Assembly: GCA_964648465.1 (NCBI GenBank)
Contig: CAZYMU010000005.1
Span: forward strand, 37,697 to 101,696
Reading direction: 5' to 3'
Length of the DNA stretch: 64,000 nucleotides
DNA from: Aminicenans sp964648465
GTDB taxonomy: Bacteria > Acidobacteriota > Aminicenantia > Aminicenantales > Aminicenantaceae
Part shown: in pieces, positions 1-8,888 of the stretch
Numbering within the stretch: position 1 is the first letter of the stretch
How the letters are laid out: each line of letters opens with the position of its first letter
Made by a program: the position numbers and the translations under genes
Notes under the pieces: generated by a model
The model's input: the letters and a program-made list of their open reading frames with translations, nothing else
Database searches by the model: none
Told to the model about the DNA's origin: nothing

Positions 1-767
1 TTGTCAATATTTAGTTTTGCAACCTTTCTTCTTAACAAATTCAAATATTTCCCTTCTCCCCCTACAATAACAAAGAAAACATCTTTTAAAACCACAGCTA
101 AATTAAGAATTATCTCAATCCCTCTCCCTTCAAATAAACTCCCGGTGTAACCGGCAATAAAAGCAGTTTCAGGCAGGTTTAAATCCATCCTTGCTTCATG
201 CTTGGATAGAGTAATCTTAAAATTCCTTAAATCAACCCCATCATGAGCAGTAATACATGGCTTTCCGTACAACACATCTCCAAAACGAGATTCCAGTAAT
301 TCGTTTAAGCTTTTTGAAATATATACGACCTTTTTCAAATTCGGACTGCGCAGTACTTTCCCCATCAAAAATTCCCGAAACCAGTTATTTGGAAGTTCAT
401 GAAGCTCAAAAATAAAAGACCGTTTTAACATTTTTGCAAGGAACGCATTGAAAACATCTCTTGTATAAAGCAAATCTGTCTGCTCCTCCCGGATATAAAA
501 AAAAGCTTTGACTAAAAAGAAAATTCTTCCAAATACCCTGATGTTAAAACATTTTATTTTCTTTATATTAAAAGGATACTGGATATTGTAATAATCAAAG
601 ATTTCCTCTGCGTTTTCTCTCGCATCAGAAACAAGAGATACATCGAGCCCAATTTTTTGGATTGCCTGGCACATTTTCACTATGTTAACCGTATGAGCTG
701 CCCTGGATGGCAATCGTGCAAATGTCAGGAAAATTATTTTATTATAAGACACAGATTTATTAGCCAA
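1..767 (-). CDS. GT4-type glycosyltransferase, N-terminal part (runs off the window)
   Basis: The reading frame is open from base 1 to about 767 on the minus strand and lacks its 3' end. The translation begins near SYNKIIFLTFARLPSRAAHT, a Rossmann-like opening, and contains LHELPNNWF and ITAHDGVDL followed by FIAGYTGSLFEGRGIEI, the usual linker and start of the C-terminal donor-binding domain of GT-B family 4 enzymes. It probably transfers a sugar from a nucleotide donor during surface glycan assembly. No ATG is near the start: a TTG at 767 overlaps the stop of the upstream gene, and a GTG lies at 752. The tight overlap with the upstream gene indicates one operon. Acceptor and donor cannot be told. 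Confidence 0.75.
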   Translation of the reverse strand, partial: MANKSVSYNKIIFLTFARLPSRAAHTVNIVKMCQAIQKIGLDVSLVSDARENAEEIFDYYNIQYPFNIKKIKCFNIRVFGRIFFLVKAFFYIREEQTDLLYTRDVFNAFLAKMLKRSFIFELHELPNNWFREFLMGKVLRSPNLKKVVYISKSLNELLESRFGDVLYGKPCITAHDGVDLRNFKITLSKHEARMDLNLPETAFIAGYTGSLFEGRGIEIILNLAVVLKDVFFVIVGGEGKYLNLLRRKVAKLNID

Positions 768-1809
768 GAATATTATCCCATATACTTTTGTTATATTCTA
801 AAGAGAATTCTTCTTCTTTTTCCTTAATCGTATTTAGAGCATTTCCGGACATTTTTTTATACAATTCATTATCTTCTAGCAGTTTAATAACCTTTAAAGC
901 AAATCCTTCGATATCAAAAGGTTTAACAATAAAGGCATTATATTCATCATTTGCAACTTCTAAGATGTCCCCCACATCAGGAACAATACAGGGCAGTCCC
1001 ATAGACATGGCCTCAATAACAGCTACTGGCAAACCTTCTGCTTCAGATGTCATCAAAAACAGTTTACTTTTAATTAAATAAGAATAGACATCTTTTACAA
1101 TGCCGGAAAAAGTGACATTCGCATCCAGCCCCATCTTGTGCTTCATTTTCTCATAGAATGTCCTTCTTTTATCTCCTCCTAGCATCACTGCTTTGATATT
1201 CGGATATTTCTTCTTGATCCTCAAAATAACCTTAAGAAAAACATCTATCCTCTTTACCTTTGTAAAATCAGCAATACATATAACACTAATCTCCTTATTT
1301 CCATTATATAATTCTCTATATTCCTTAGGAGGAGAGTAAATATTATTAGGAATAAAAAATTTATTTTCTTGTTTTATTATATTACCAATTCTTATTTTGG
1401 AACGGATTCCTCTTAACCCAATATTTTTTGCTTTACTTAGAAGTTTTTTAAAAATTCTCGGGTGTTTTTCAATAAAATCAACGTCATTTCCTATGAGAAG
1501 TTGAACAACAGGCTTTTTAAAAATTCTCCCAATCCAGCAGGCAAAAATACCATGAGGACGAAGATATATACCAATAACATAATCTATCTCTTTAAAAAGA
1601 CAAACATAGAATCCATAAATGAACTTTATGAATTCCCGTAAAAAAAGCACATCTAATAAAAGCGGTGGACTTAATGATTTGACTTTGTCGTGCTGGAGTC
1701 GAGAATTCCTTACGAGATAAACTTCTTTTATTTTTTCAAGAGAAACTAAAGGAGAAATTTTGCTTAATAATTTTTTATCTGACAATCCAGAAAAAATTAG
1801 AATATTCAT
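760..1809 (-). CDS. GT4-family glycosyltransferase
   Basis: A 349-residue protein with the two Rossmann-like halves of GT-B enzymes. The C-terminal half has ISVICIADFTKVKRIDVFLK and then SEAEGLPVAVIEAMSMG, the EGLP...E..A.G signature in which the second Glu (EAMSMG) contacts the donor nucleotide-sugar. No signal peptide or clear membrane segment is seen, so it should be a cytoplasmic or membrane-associated enzyme. It lies 1 base after the DUF354 gene and overlaps the next glycosyltransferase, so all belong to one minus-strand operon for cell-surface polysaccharide or glycoconjugate assembly. Donor and acceptor are unknown. Confidence 0.85.
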   Translation of the reverse strand: MNILIFSGLSDKKLLSKISPLVSLEKIKEVYLVRNSRLQHDKVKSLSPPLLLDVLFLREFIKFIYGFYVCLFKEIDYVIGIYLRPHGIFACWIGRIFKKPVVQLLIGNDVDFIEKHPRIFKKLLSKAKNIGLRGIRSKIRIGNIIKQENKFFIPNNIYSPPKEYRELYNGNKEISVICIADFTKVKRIDVFLKVILRIKKKYPNIKAVMLGGDKRRTFYEKMKHKMGLDANVTFSGIVKDVYSYLIKSKLFLMTSEAEGLPVAVIEAMSMGLPCIVPDVGDILEVANDEYNAFIVKPFDIEGFALKVIKLLEDNELYKKMSGNALNTIKEKEEEFSLEYNKSIWDNILG

Positions 1810-1810
1810 A

Positions 1811-2833
1811 TTAATTAAGAGAATTAAAGAAATTAATCAACCATTCCAGAAAATTTATTTTCTCTTTAAGCATTATATTTCTCTTTGTCTGCCACTCGTC
1901 AAAAAAATTTCTTTCTTTTAGTAATTCGTTCACCTTTGCGAGCATCTTATCTTCCTGGCCCGGTCTATATCCATAAGTAAGCCCATATTTATGTTCCATC
2001 TCCTCTAGAACAGCTATTCTACCAACAAAGGAATTATATCGAATCGACGGCACTCCCAGAGCTGCAGCCTCCATAGTCATAGATTGGGAATCAGAAATTA
2101 ACATCTTGGAAAATGCTAGAAGATTATGCATATCCCAGGGCTTTATCTTTTGGTCTTTGATATTTTCTCTGCTGCTGACTAGAGTATAGTCTTTAATTAA
2201 ATTCTGAACTCTATCCCAAGTTTCTCCTATTAAACCTTTTATTTTGAAATCATGATGAGCTTTCAAAGCAGAATTTCTTACAATAATATAATTTCGCGGC
2301 GTCAATCCGTAGTATTTTAAAACAGCAGCGTCAGGAGAAAAATTCCCAGGATGAAGGTAAGCCAGTTCATGGTAAGAATCATGGACAATCCTTTTTTTGC
2401 TCCATTTCTTATACCTGAGACAGGAAGGAACCACAATTCCTGTAGCAAATGGATAAGTCAAAACAGTAAAAACAGGAACAATATCATCATCATCCTCTTC
2501 AAATACAAATGATCTGACTTTGTACAAGGCTGAAAGATGAGCAATAGAATAAGAAGTTCCAAATGCAAACTCAAAATGATATTTTTTATGGAGCTTAAAG
2601 ATTTTAAAATCTCTTCTTGTCAATTCCCCAAGGAGACCAAGAGGCCCAGTTCCTGCAGTGCTCAGAGAAATCGAGTCTATCTTATAATGTTTTAACAAGT
2701 CATTTGTGACATCTTTGTCCCGGGATACAACTATAACGTTATGTCTTCTTTCCTTAAGATATCGTATAAAATTCTTAAATAAATGGACATGAGCCGGGTG
2801 GCCAATGTCGAATAGAACACTTCTTTCAGTCAA
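1811..2833 (-). CDS. DUF354 family protein (predicted GT-B glycosyltransferase-like)
   Basis: The 340-residue protein opens with SVLFDIGHPAHVHLFKNFIR, the hallmark of DUF354 proteins, which share the MurG/UDP-GlcNAc 2-epimerase-like GT-B fold. A second conserved block is LLAFSKMLISDSQSMTMEAA followed by ALGVPSIRYNS, which corresponds to the donor-binding C-terminal domain. Length is normal for the family. The biochemical activity of DUF354 proteins is not established; they recur in surface polysaccharide clusters. The start overlaps the stop of the upstream GT2 gene by 4 bases, so translation is likely coupled. Confidence 0.8.
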   Translation of the reverse strand: MTERSVLFDIGHPAHVHLFKNFIRYLKERRHNVIVVSRDKDVTNDLLKHYKIDSISLSTAGTGPLGLLGELTRRDFKIFKLHKKYHFEFAFGTSYSIAHLSALYKVRSFVFEEDDDDIVPVFTVLTYPFATGIVVPSCLRYKKWSKKRIVHDSYHELAYLHPGNFSPDAAVLKYYGLTPRNYIIVRNSALKAHHDFKIKGLIGETWDRVQNLIKDYTLVSSRENIKDQKIKPWDMHNLLAFSKMLISDSQSMTMEAAALGVPSIRYNSFVGRIAVLEEMEHKYGLTYGYRPGQEDKMLAKVNELLKERNFFDEWQTKRNIMLKEKINFLEWLINFFNSLN

Positions 2834-3813
2834 ACTTTTATATCCTCTCCCTCTGGTTGGTTTTTATAATGCTCTTTTCTCTTAAAATACAACAACTGTT
2901 CCTGATTCATTCTCATCCGGCTGAAAGTTTCCATAAATACCCCTGCAATTATCATAAACATTGCCAGGATAAAAGAAGAAAACGAAAGTACCCCAGCCCA
3001 TGTATGCGGCTTAAAAGCTCCGGTTCGAATATAGTGAACCAAAAAGAAGGCTCCAAACAGAATCCCAATTATAACAAACAATATGCTTACAAAAACCATC
3101 AATCTTAAAGGCTTATAATCCCTGAAAGCACTGATAATAATTCTTAAAGTATTAAATCCGTATTTAAAAAGATTTGATGCAACTTTAGACTTACCAAACT
3201 CCCTTTCGCCCTTTACCTTGACAGGGACCTCAGTGATTGCAACATTTTTTGAGGCTAGATCTATAAAAATCTCTTGAGTATATGTAAATTTCCCGAATAG
3301 ATTCATTCGTAAAGCCGCATCTCTGGAATAAGCTCTGAAGCCACACGAGACGTCGTAAAACTTTTTTTTAACAATCTTACTTATGATAAATGACATAAAT
3401 TTGTTTCCAGCTACCTTGATTCTGGGCATCTCAGGAAAAAAATCATCCGACTTAAAACGTGAAGCCGTTACCATTCCAGAATCTCCTTTCATAATAGGAG
3501 CAATTAATTTAGAAATATCTTCAGGATCAAACTGTCCATCCGCATCGATATTTGCAATGACATCTGCACCTTTTTCCAGTGCCCTTTCAAGACCATCCTT
3601 AAAAGTCACTCCTAATCCCAAATTGCAGGGATGTGTTATGACTTCTGCTCCTTTGTTTCTTGCTATCTCCCCGGTCCTGTCAGTTGAGCCATCATCGACT
3701 ACAACAATATCAATTTTGTCGACACCATTGATTCTCTTAGGTATTCCATCAAGAATTCCGGCGATACCTTTTTCTTCATTAAAGGCTGGAATAGTAATGA
3801 CTAGCTTTTTCAT
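2830..3813 (-). CDS. GT2 glycosyltransferase, dolichyl/polyprenyl-phosphate sugar synthase-like, with C-terminal membrane segments
   Basis: Residues 1-230 form a GT-A domain: LVITIPAFNEEKGIAGILD at the start, VVDDGSTDRTGEIA for nucleotide binding, and NIDADGQFDPED containing the DxD metal site. From about residue 238 there are two hydrophobic segments (LMVFVSILFVIIGILFGAFF and SFSSFILAMFMIIAGVF), so the enzyme is membrane-anchored with a cytoplasmic active site. This resembles DPM1/GtrB-type synthases that charge a polyprenyl phosphate with a sugar, but it could equally extend a glycan. It heads the distal part of the minus-strand glycan operon, 51 bases downstream of the 2-epimerase gene. 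Confidence 0.85.
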   Translation of the reverse strand: MKKLVITIPAFNEEKGIAGILDGIPKRINGVDKIDIVVVDDGSTDRTGEIARNKGAEVITHPCNLGLGVTFKDGLERALEKGADVIANIDADGQFDPEDISKLIAPIMKGDSGMVTASRFKSDDFFPEMPRIKVAGNKFMSFIISKIVKKKFYDVSCGFRAYSRDAALRMNLFGKFTYTQEIFIDLASKNVAITEVPVKVKGEREFGKSKVASNLFKYGFNTLRIIISAFRDYKPLRLMVFVSILFVIIGILFGAFFLVHYIRTGAFKPHTWAGVLSFSSFILAMFMIIAGVFMETFSRMRMNQEQLLYFKRKEHYKNQPEGEDIKV

Positions 3814-3864
3814 AAGATACCTTCCTTTATTTATTTAAAATTTCAATTTAAAATTGAAAAGAAT

Positions 3865-5046
3865 TCATTGTGTTTTATATTTTTTCACTAATGAAGAAAT
3901 GGCATAGAAAATCCGCTCTGCAGTACGGCCATCACCAAAGTGAGCCGCATCATACTCACTTTTGTATGATTGAGACACAGCCCTAATGATTTTATTCTTA
4001 ACAGCTCCCGTTAGGATATTTATTCCCTTTTCCAAGGTTTCTACCCATTCTGTTTCTTCACGCATTGTAACACAAGGCACCTTAAAAAAATAAGCTTCTT
4101 TCTGCATTCCTCCAGAGTCAGTCAATATCTTTTTCGCATTTTTCTCCAGAATAAGCATGTCAACATATCCTACAGGATCTATTAATTTCACATAATGAGA
4201 AGAGGAAGGGAATATATTAAACAGTTCTAATTTTTTCTTTGTTCTTGGATGAACAGGAAAAACTACTGGCCATGTCTTGCTGACTTCCATAAATGTGTCT
4301 AAAATGCTTTTCAATCTCTCTATATTATCGGTGTTACTGGCTCGGTGAACTGTTGCAAGGTAATATTTTTTTGGCTCTAACTTAAGCTCCCTTAAAATAC
4401 TTGATTTTCTTCCAGAAATCTCCAATGCGAGTAAAGCAGCATCATACATTATATCGCCAACATTCATCACTACGGGAAAATTAGATATAGAGCCGGAGAA
4501 TTCCTTTGCTTCACAACCTGTCAACTTTCCCTCGTTTAAAACATTCTTGAATCCTTCTTTTATAAGATTTTTGCAGGCATTTTCTGTTGGACAAAAAAGG
4601 ATATCCGAACAATGATCAGTTAAAATCCGGTTAATTTCCTCAGGCATTCTTCTGTTATGGCTTCTCAATCCGGATTCAACATGAGCAAGAGGGATGCCGA
4701 GTTTTGAAGATGCTAGGGCACCGGCGAGAGTTGAATTTGTATCTCCATAGACTAATACGAAGTCCGGCTTTTCATTTATTAAAGCTTCTTCTATTCTTTT
4801 TACCATTTCTCCTGTTTGTATACCATGAGAAGCTGAACCGACTTCAAGATTATAATCAGGTTCTGGAATACCAAGCTCATTAAAAATTAGTTTGTCCATC
4901 TTGTAATCATAATGCTGCCCGGTATGAACTGTTATATGTTCAATGTGTTTATCAGGGCGCAATTGATTCTTTGCATGAACAGCTATAACTAAAGGAGACA
5001 GTTTAATGAACTGGGGTCTAGCACCTACAATACTTACTATTTTCAT
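3865..5046 (-). CDS. wecB: Non-hydrolysing UDP-GlcNAc 2-epimerase family protein (WecB/WbpI-like)
   Basis: A 393-residue epimerase of the WecB family. Visible signature blocks are IVSIVGARPQFIKLSPLV, the VYGDTNS motif (catalytic Asp), HVESGLRSHNRRMPEEINR (two catalytic Glu residues) and TVHRASN (His). The family interconverts UDP-GlcNAc and UDP-ManNAc through a 2-acetamidoglucal intermediate. Because the gene lies directly downstream of a WbpB/WbpD-like fusion, the true substrate might instead be a UDP-diacetamido-uronic acid, as for WbpI of Pseudomonas. The sequence alone does not decide between the two, so the symbol denotes the family. It is soluble and 9 bases from the upstream gene. Confidence 0.85.
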   Translation of the reverse strand: MKIVSIVGARPQFIKLSPLVIAVHAKNQLRPDKHIEHITVHTGQHYDYKMDKLIFNELGIPEPDYNLEVGSASHGIQTGEMVKRIEEALINEKPDFVLVYGDTNSTLAGALASSKLGIPLAHVESGLRSHNRRMPEEINRILTDHCSDILFCPTENACKNLIKEGFKNVLNEGKLTGCEAKEFSGSISNFPVVMNVGDIMYDAALLALEISGRKSSILRELKLEPKKYYLATVHRASNTDNIERLKSILDTFMEVSKTWPVVFPVHPRTKKKLELFNIFPSSSHYVKLIDPVGYVDMLILEKNAKKILTDSGGMQKEAYFFKVPCVTMREETEWVETLEKGINILTGAVKNKIIRAVSQSYKSEYDAAHFGDGRTAERIFYAISSLVKKYKTQ

Positions 5047-5055
5047 CTCTATTCC

Positions 5056-6633
5056 TTAAAATTCATAAACTTTGAGGCCTTCTTTTTTATATTTCCTGCC
5101 GCAATTTAAACACTCTGCCGTTTCAGTGGATTCTAGAGAGCCTGACAATCCCAGTTTTACACCGCAGTAACACATCCAGCCCTGAATTCTGGCAGGAATA
5201 CCGTAAACCAGCGCATAGTCTGGGATATCTCTGTTAACCATAGACCCTGCACCCACAAAAGCATATTGACCTATTGTAACTCCGCATACTATCGTGGAAT
5301 TAGCCCCTAAAGAAGCTCCTTTTTTAACAAGTGTTTTTATGTATTCATCTTTTCGAGGCCAGTGGCTTCGAGGGATGATAACATTCGTAAAAACCATAGA
5401 CGGGCCGCAAAAAACATCATCCTCCAGAGTCACGCCGTCATAAACAGAAACATTGTTTTGTATCTTGACATTGTTACCGATAGATACGTTTGGCCCAACA
5501 ACCACATTTTGCCCGAGACTACAATTTTTTCCTATTTCTGAATTTTTTAACACATGACAAAAATGCCAAATCTTAGTCCCTTCTCCGATTTTGACTCCCG
5601 GGTCAATAATAGAACTATCATGAACAAAATAATTTTTATTCTCATTTTGATTCAGCCTGAACAATCTTCCAGATTCTTTTAAGGATTTCTGGCACGCTTC
5701 CAATATTTTCAGGACCCGCAGTCCATTGTACCCATCGGTTCTTGGAGTTTTTCTTGTACTAATACAATCTATAAAATGTTCGCACTCTGATTTTAAGGGC
5801 TCTTTTTGTGGAATTTTTATTGGTTCAGCCTCTTCTGGCCTGGGAATAGGAAGTCTATCAATCCAGTCGATTTTGTGACCGTAAGAAAACAATTTATTAG
5901 AGGGATTTACATCATCAAAGACTGCCATTTTTTTGTCTCCGATCACAATGAGTTTCTGTTCTTTATATGGATGAAGCCAGCTCACGAAAATATGAGCTTT
6001 CACACCGCTTGGAAAATTCATATTAGTCACTGTAACATCTGTTATCTCAGGATTTAGATAATTTCCTCCGTGGGCAAAGACCTCTTGAGGCATTTCCCCC
6101 AACAAAGTGAGAATGACAGAAATATCATGTGGGGCAAAACTCCAGAGAATATTTTCCTCGGTTCGTATCTTTCCAAGGTTTAATCGGTTAGAGTAAATAT
6201 AATTAATCTTCCCGAGCTCTCCACTATTAATTATTTCCTTCAGCTTAACGATTGCTGGGTGATATTCTAATATATGACCTACCATCAAAATTCTGTTCTT
6301 CTCTTCAGCGAGGGAAACTAACTCCTCGCCATCTTTAAAATCCAATGCTATAGGTTTTTCTATAAATACATCCCTACCTGATAAAAGCACCTTCTTCGCA
6401 AGAGAATAGTGTGTATCTGCAGGAGTAGAAATAACCACTGCTTCAACCCTTTTATCTTTGAGCATCTCATCTAAATCTCTATAAAGAGTCAGGCTGGGAT
6501 ATTTATCCCCAAATGTCTTAAGTCTATTCCGGTCTTTATCACAAATGGCATAAAGCGATTTTAACTCAAAAAAGTTTCTCACTAAATTCTTACCCCAGTA
6601 GCCACATCCGACAACAGCAATATTTTTTCTCAT
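5056..6633 (-). CDS. Fusion of Gfo/Idh/MocA sugar dehydrogenase and hexapeptide-repeat N-acetyltransferase (WbpB-WbpD type)
   Basis: Two enzymes in one 525-residue chain. Residues 1 to about 325 are a Gfo/Idh/MocA oxidoreductase: AVVGCGYWGKNLVRNF is the NAD-binding Rossmann loop and FIEKPIALD carries the family EKP motif. From about 340 to 485 runs a left-handed beta-helix of hexapeptide repeats (IDPGVKIGEGTKIWHF, then IGNNVKIQNNVSVYDG), as in WbpD/WlbB acetyltransferases. The tail (GWMCYCG and AECLNCGRKYKK) forms a four-cysteine zinc-ribbon-like end. In the WbpBEDI pathway the dehydrogenase oxidises C3 of UDP-GlcNAcA and WbpD acetylates the 3-amino group. An aminotransferase (LegC-like) is encoded nearby on the other strand. 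First gene of the minus-strand operon. Confidence 0.85.
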   Translation of the reverse strand: MRKNIAVVGCGYWGKNLVRNFFELKSLYAICDKDRNRLKTFGDKYPSLTLYRDLDEMLKDKRVEAVVISTPADTHYSLAKKVLLSGRDVFIEKPIALDFKDGEELVSLAEEKNRILMVGHILEYHPAIVKLKEIINSGELGKINYIYSNRLNLGKIRTEENILWSFAPHDISVILTLLGEMPQEVFAHGGNYLNPEITDVTVTNMNFPSGVKAHIFVSWLHPYKEQKLIVIGDKKMAVFDDVNPSNKLFSYGHKIDWIDRLPIPRPEEAEPIKIPQKEPLKSECEHFIDCISTRKTPRTDGYNGLRVLKILEACQKSLKESGRLFRLNQNENKNYFVHDSSIIDPGVKIGEGTKIWHFCHVLKNSEIGKNCSLGQNVVVGPNVSIGNNVKIQNNVSVYDGVTLEDDVFCGPSMVFTNVIIPRSHWPRKDEYIKTLVKKGASLGANSTIVCGVTIGQYAFVGAGSMVNRDIPDYALVYGIPARIQGWMCYCGVKLGLSGSLESTETAECLNCGRKYKKEGLKVYEF

Positions 6634-7089
6634 TTCTCCTCCTCTCTTTTTATTCGTAAAATTGATAGGCTACCGCCGTTAGAAAATCTCACTTTCATTC
6701 TGATCACACTAATATATCTAGCAGATCTTATCCTAAGATCCTTACCTTCCACTTTTTTTCTAATTTGCTATTATAATATAAATTAACACTTAATCTAAAC
6801 CTATCCCTATGCTCCATTTCTCCAAGAGTATAAAAAAGTAGTTGATTTAATGGTTAATCAGGCCTGTGAATCTTCCTAAAAAAAAATTGCTTTATTTCGA
6901 AAAAGATAAATTTTATATGTGCTGTCTCACATACGACTTTACTTTTCATTATCAATAATTTTTCTGATACTTTATTCTTTAAGGGGAAAATTGTCAAGGT
7001 TTCCTACACCTTATGACAGTTGAACACAATAGCTTTTTCTGATATTTTATCATAGATGGAAAAAACTAAAGTACATAAAGAAATATAAA
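6634..7089. promoter_or_regulatory. Divergent control region between the two glycan operons
   Basis: This 456-base very AT-rich stretch separates the minus-strand glycan operon (start 6633) from the plus-strand sugar cluster (start 7090). I found no convincing gene in it. It contains a perfect 17-base palindrome, GATCTTATCCTAAGATC at 6724-6740, a possible operator or short hairpin, and several runs of A/T. Promoters for both directions should lie here; the best plus-strand candidate is listed separately. Confidence 0.5.
7020..7048 (+). promoter_or_regulatory. Candidate sigma-70 promoter for the plus-strand sugar cluster
   Basis: TTGAAC at 7020-7025 and TATTTT at 7043-7048 are separated by 17 bases, about 40 bases ahead of the nucleotidyltransferase start codon. 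Because the whole region is AT-rich, a chance match is quite possible. Confidence 0.3.
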
Positions 7090-7785
7090 ATGAAAGCCGT
7101 AATATTAGCAGGAGGTTTAGGAATCCGTTTAAGACCATTTACAGAGATAGTTCCAAAACCTTTATTACCAATTGGGGAAAAAGCAGTTTTGGAAATCCAA
7201 ATAGAACGCCTAAAAAAATACGGTTTTGATGAAATATATTTATGTACAAACTATAAATCTGAATATATAGAAAAATTTTTTGGTGATGGTTCTCGTTATG
7301 GTGTAAAATTAACCATTAGCAAGGAAGATAAATCCCTTGGCACAGCGGGTCCATTAACATTAATTAAGGATAAACTTGATGAACCATTTATTGTTATGAA
7401 TGGGGATATATTAAGCTTAATTAATTTCTCAAAATTTTATTCTTTTTCTATTAGAAAAAACACTTTATTAACAATTTCAATTAAAAAAATCATTACTCCT
7501 TATACTTTTGGAAATATTTATTTTGAAAAAGATTATGTAACAGATATTGAAGAAAAACCTGATATAACAACTTATATTTTGGCAGGCATCTATGTTATAA
7601 AGCCAAAAATATTTAAGTTCATACCAGAAGATAAATATTACGGAATGGATTCTCTTATAAAAACATTACTGAAAAAGAAAATTTCAGTGGCAAAATATGA
7701 ATTAGAGGAATATTGGCTTGATATTGGTCGACTAGATGATTATGAAAAAGCCCAGGATATCTATAACACTCATTTTAAGGAATAG
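7090..7785 (+). CDS. Sugar-1-phosphate nucleotidyltransferase (GlmU/ManC/PtmE-like)
   Basis: A 231-residue GT-A-like nucleotidyltransferase. The opening MKAVILAGGLGIRLRPFT is the pyrophosphorylase signature, PKPLLPIGEKAVLE is the sugar-phosphate loop, and FIVMNGDILSL gives the metal-binding Asp. It should activate a hexose-1-phosphate with an NTP. Placement directly ahead of LegB- and LegC-like genes matches PtmE, the GlcN-1-P guanylyltransferase of the GDP-linked legionaminic acid route, but ManC- or RmlA-like specificity cannot be excluded. There is no isomerase or CBS extension. The gene is strikingly AT-rich even for this window and lacks a strong Shine-Dalgarno. Only 2 bases separate it from the next gene. 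Confidence 0.75.
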   Translation: MKAVILAGGLGIRLRPFTEIVPKPLLPIGEKAVLEIQIERLKKYGFDEIYLCTNYKSEYIEKFFGDGSRYGVKLTISKEDKSLGTAGPLTLIKDKLDEPFIVMNGDILSLINFSKFYSFSIRKNTLLTISIKKIITPYTFGNIYFEKDYVTDIEEKPDITTYILAGIYVIKPKIFKFIPEDKYYGMDSLIKTLLKKKISVAKYELEEYWLDIGRLDDYEKAQDIYNTHFKE

Positions 7786-7787
7786 AT

Positions 7788-8762
7788 ATGAAGAAGATTT
7801 TAATAACAGGTGCTGGTGGTTTTATTGGCTCTCATTTAACTGAAAGATGTAGAGATTTGGGTTATGAGGTTAGAGCATTTGTTAGATACAATTCTAGAAA
7901 TGATTGGGGTTGGTTAGAAAATTCTGAATACAAAAATGAAATTGAAGTTACTGCAGGTGACATTAGAGATTATGACTCTGTTTATAATACAATGCAAGGC
8001 TGTGCTGCAGTTTTTCACTTAGCTGCATTGGTTGGCATACCTTATTCTTACATTACACCACTAGATTATATTAGAACAAACATTGAAGGGACATATAATG
8101 TTTTACAATCTGCTAAAGAACTAAGAACAGAACAGGTGCTTATTACATCTACTAGTGAAACTTACGGAACGGCACAATATGTTCCAATTGACGAAAAGCA
8201 TCCAATGGTTGGACAATCTCCTTATTCGGCTACAAAAATAGCAGCTGATCATCTGGCTCTTAGCTTTTATCGGTCATTTAATCTTCCAGTGAAAGTTATT
8301 CGGCCCTTCAATGTTTATGGGCCAAGACAATCTGCACGTGCAATCATCCCTACAATTATAATCCAGATATTGTCGGGCAAAAAAAGTATTAAATTAGGAA
8401 ACTTACATCCGACGAGAGACTTAACATTCGTTAAAGATACTGTAAATGCCTTTATAGAAATTTTTAACTCTGAAAAACTATTTGGAGAAATTACTAATAT
8501 TGGCATGAATGAAGAAATTTCAATTGGGAATTTAGTAAAACTCATTGCTAAATTGATGAATAAGAAAGTCGAAATAATAGAGGATAATAAAAGGACTAGG
8601 CCTAAAAAAAGTGAGGTGGACAGATTATATTGTGATAATTCAAAACTATTAGCAAATACAAATTGGAAACCAAAGTATAATTCCAAACAGGGACTTATTG
8701 AAACAATAAAATGGTTAAAATCCCATCAGAATTTTTATAAAGCTGATATTTATAATGTATAA
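7788..8762 (+). CDS. LegB-like NAD-dependent sugar 4,6-dehydratase (SDR family)
   Basis: A 324-residue extended short-chain dehydrogenase. ILITGAGGFIGSHLTERC is the NAD-binding GxxGxxG loop, LITSTSETYGTA carries the catalytic Thr/Ser region, and SPYSATKIAAD is the YxxxK catalytic pair. The opening RAFVRYNSRNDWGWLE closely recalls LegB-type UDP/GDP-GlcNAc 4,6-dehydratases that make the 4-keto-6-deoxy intermediate of legionaminic acid or bacillosamine-like sugars. It is translationally close to the upstream nucleotidyltransferase, and an aminotransferase follows after 126 bases. Low GC suggests the pair was acquired together. Alternative: another NDP-sugar epimerase/dehydratase. Confidence 0.8.
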   Translation: MKKILITGAGGFIGSHLTERCRDLGYEVRAFVRYNSRNDWGWLENSEYKNEIEVTAGDIRDYDSVYNTMQGCAAVFHLAALVGIPYSYITPLDYIRTNIEGTYNVLQSAKELRTEQVLITSTSETYGTAQYVPIDEKHPMVGQSPYSATKIAADHLALSFYRSFNLPVKVIRPFNVYGPRQSARAIIPTIIIQILSGKKSIKLGNLHPTRDLTFVKDTVNAFIEIFNSEKLFGEITNIGMNEEISIGNLVKLIAKLMNKKVEIIEDNKRTRPKKSEVDRLYCDNSKLLANTNWKPKYNSKQGLIETIKWLKSHQNFYKADIYNV

Positions 8763-8888
8763 TTAAGAAATGTGTTGATGTCAATTATAAAATCCCTTTG
8801 TACGATTTAAACCACGAACAAGATTAAGAAAAAGCTGTATTAAGAACACTTCGTTAAAAATAGATGTCATTTGAGAAGTATTTTAAAG

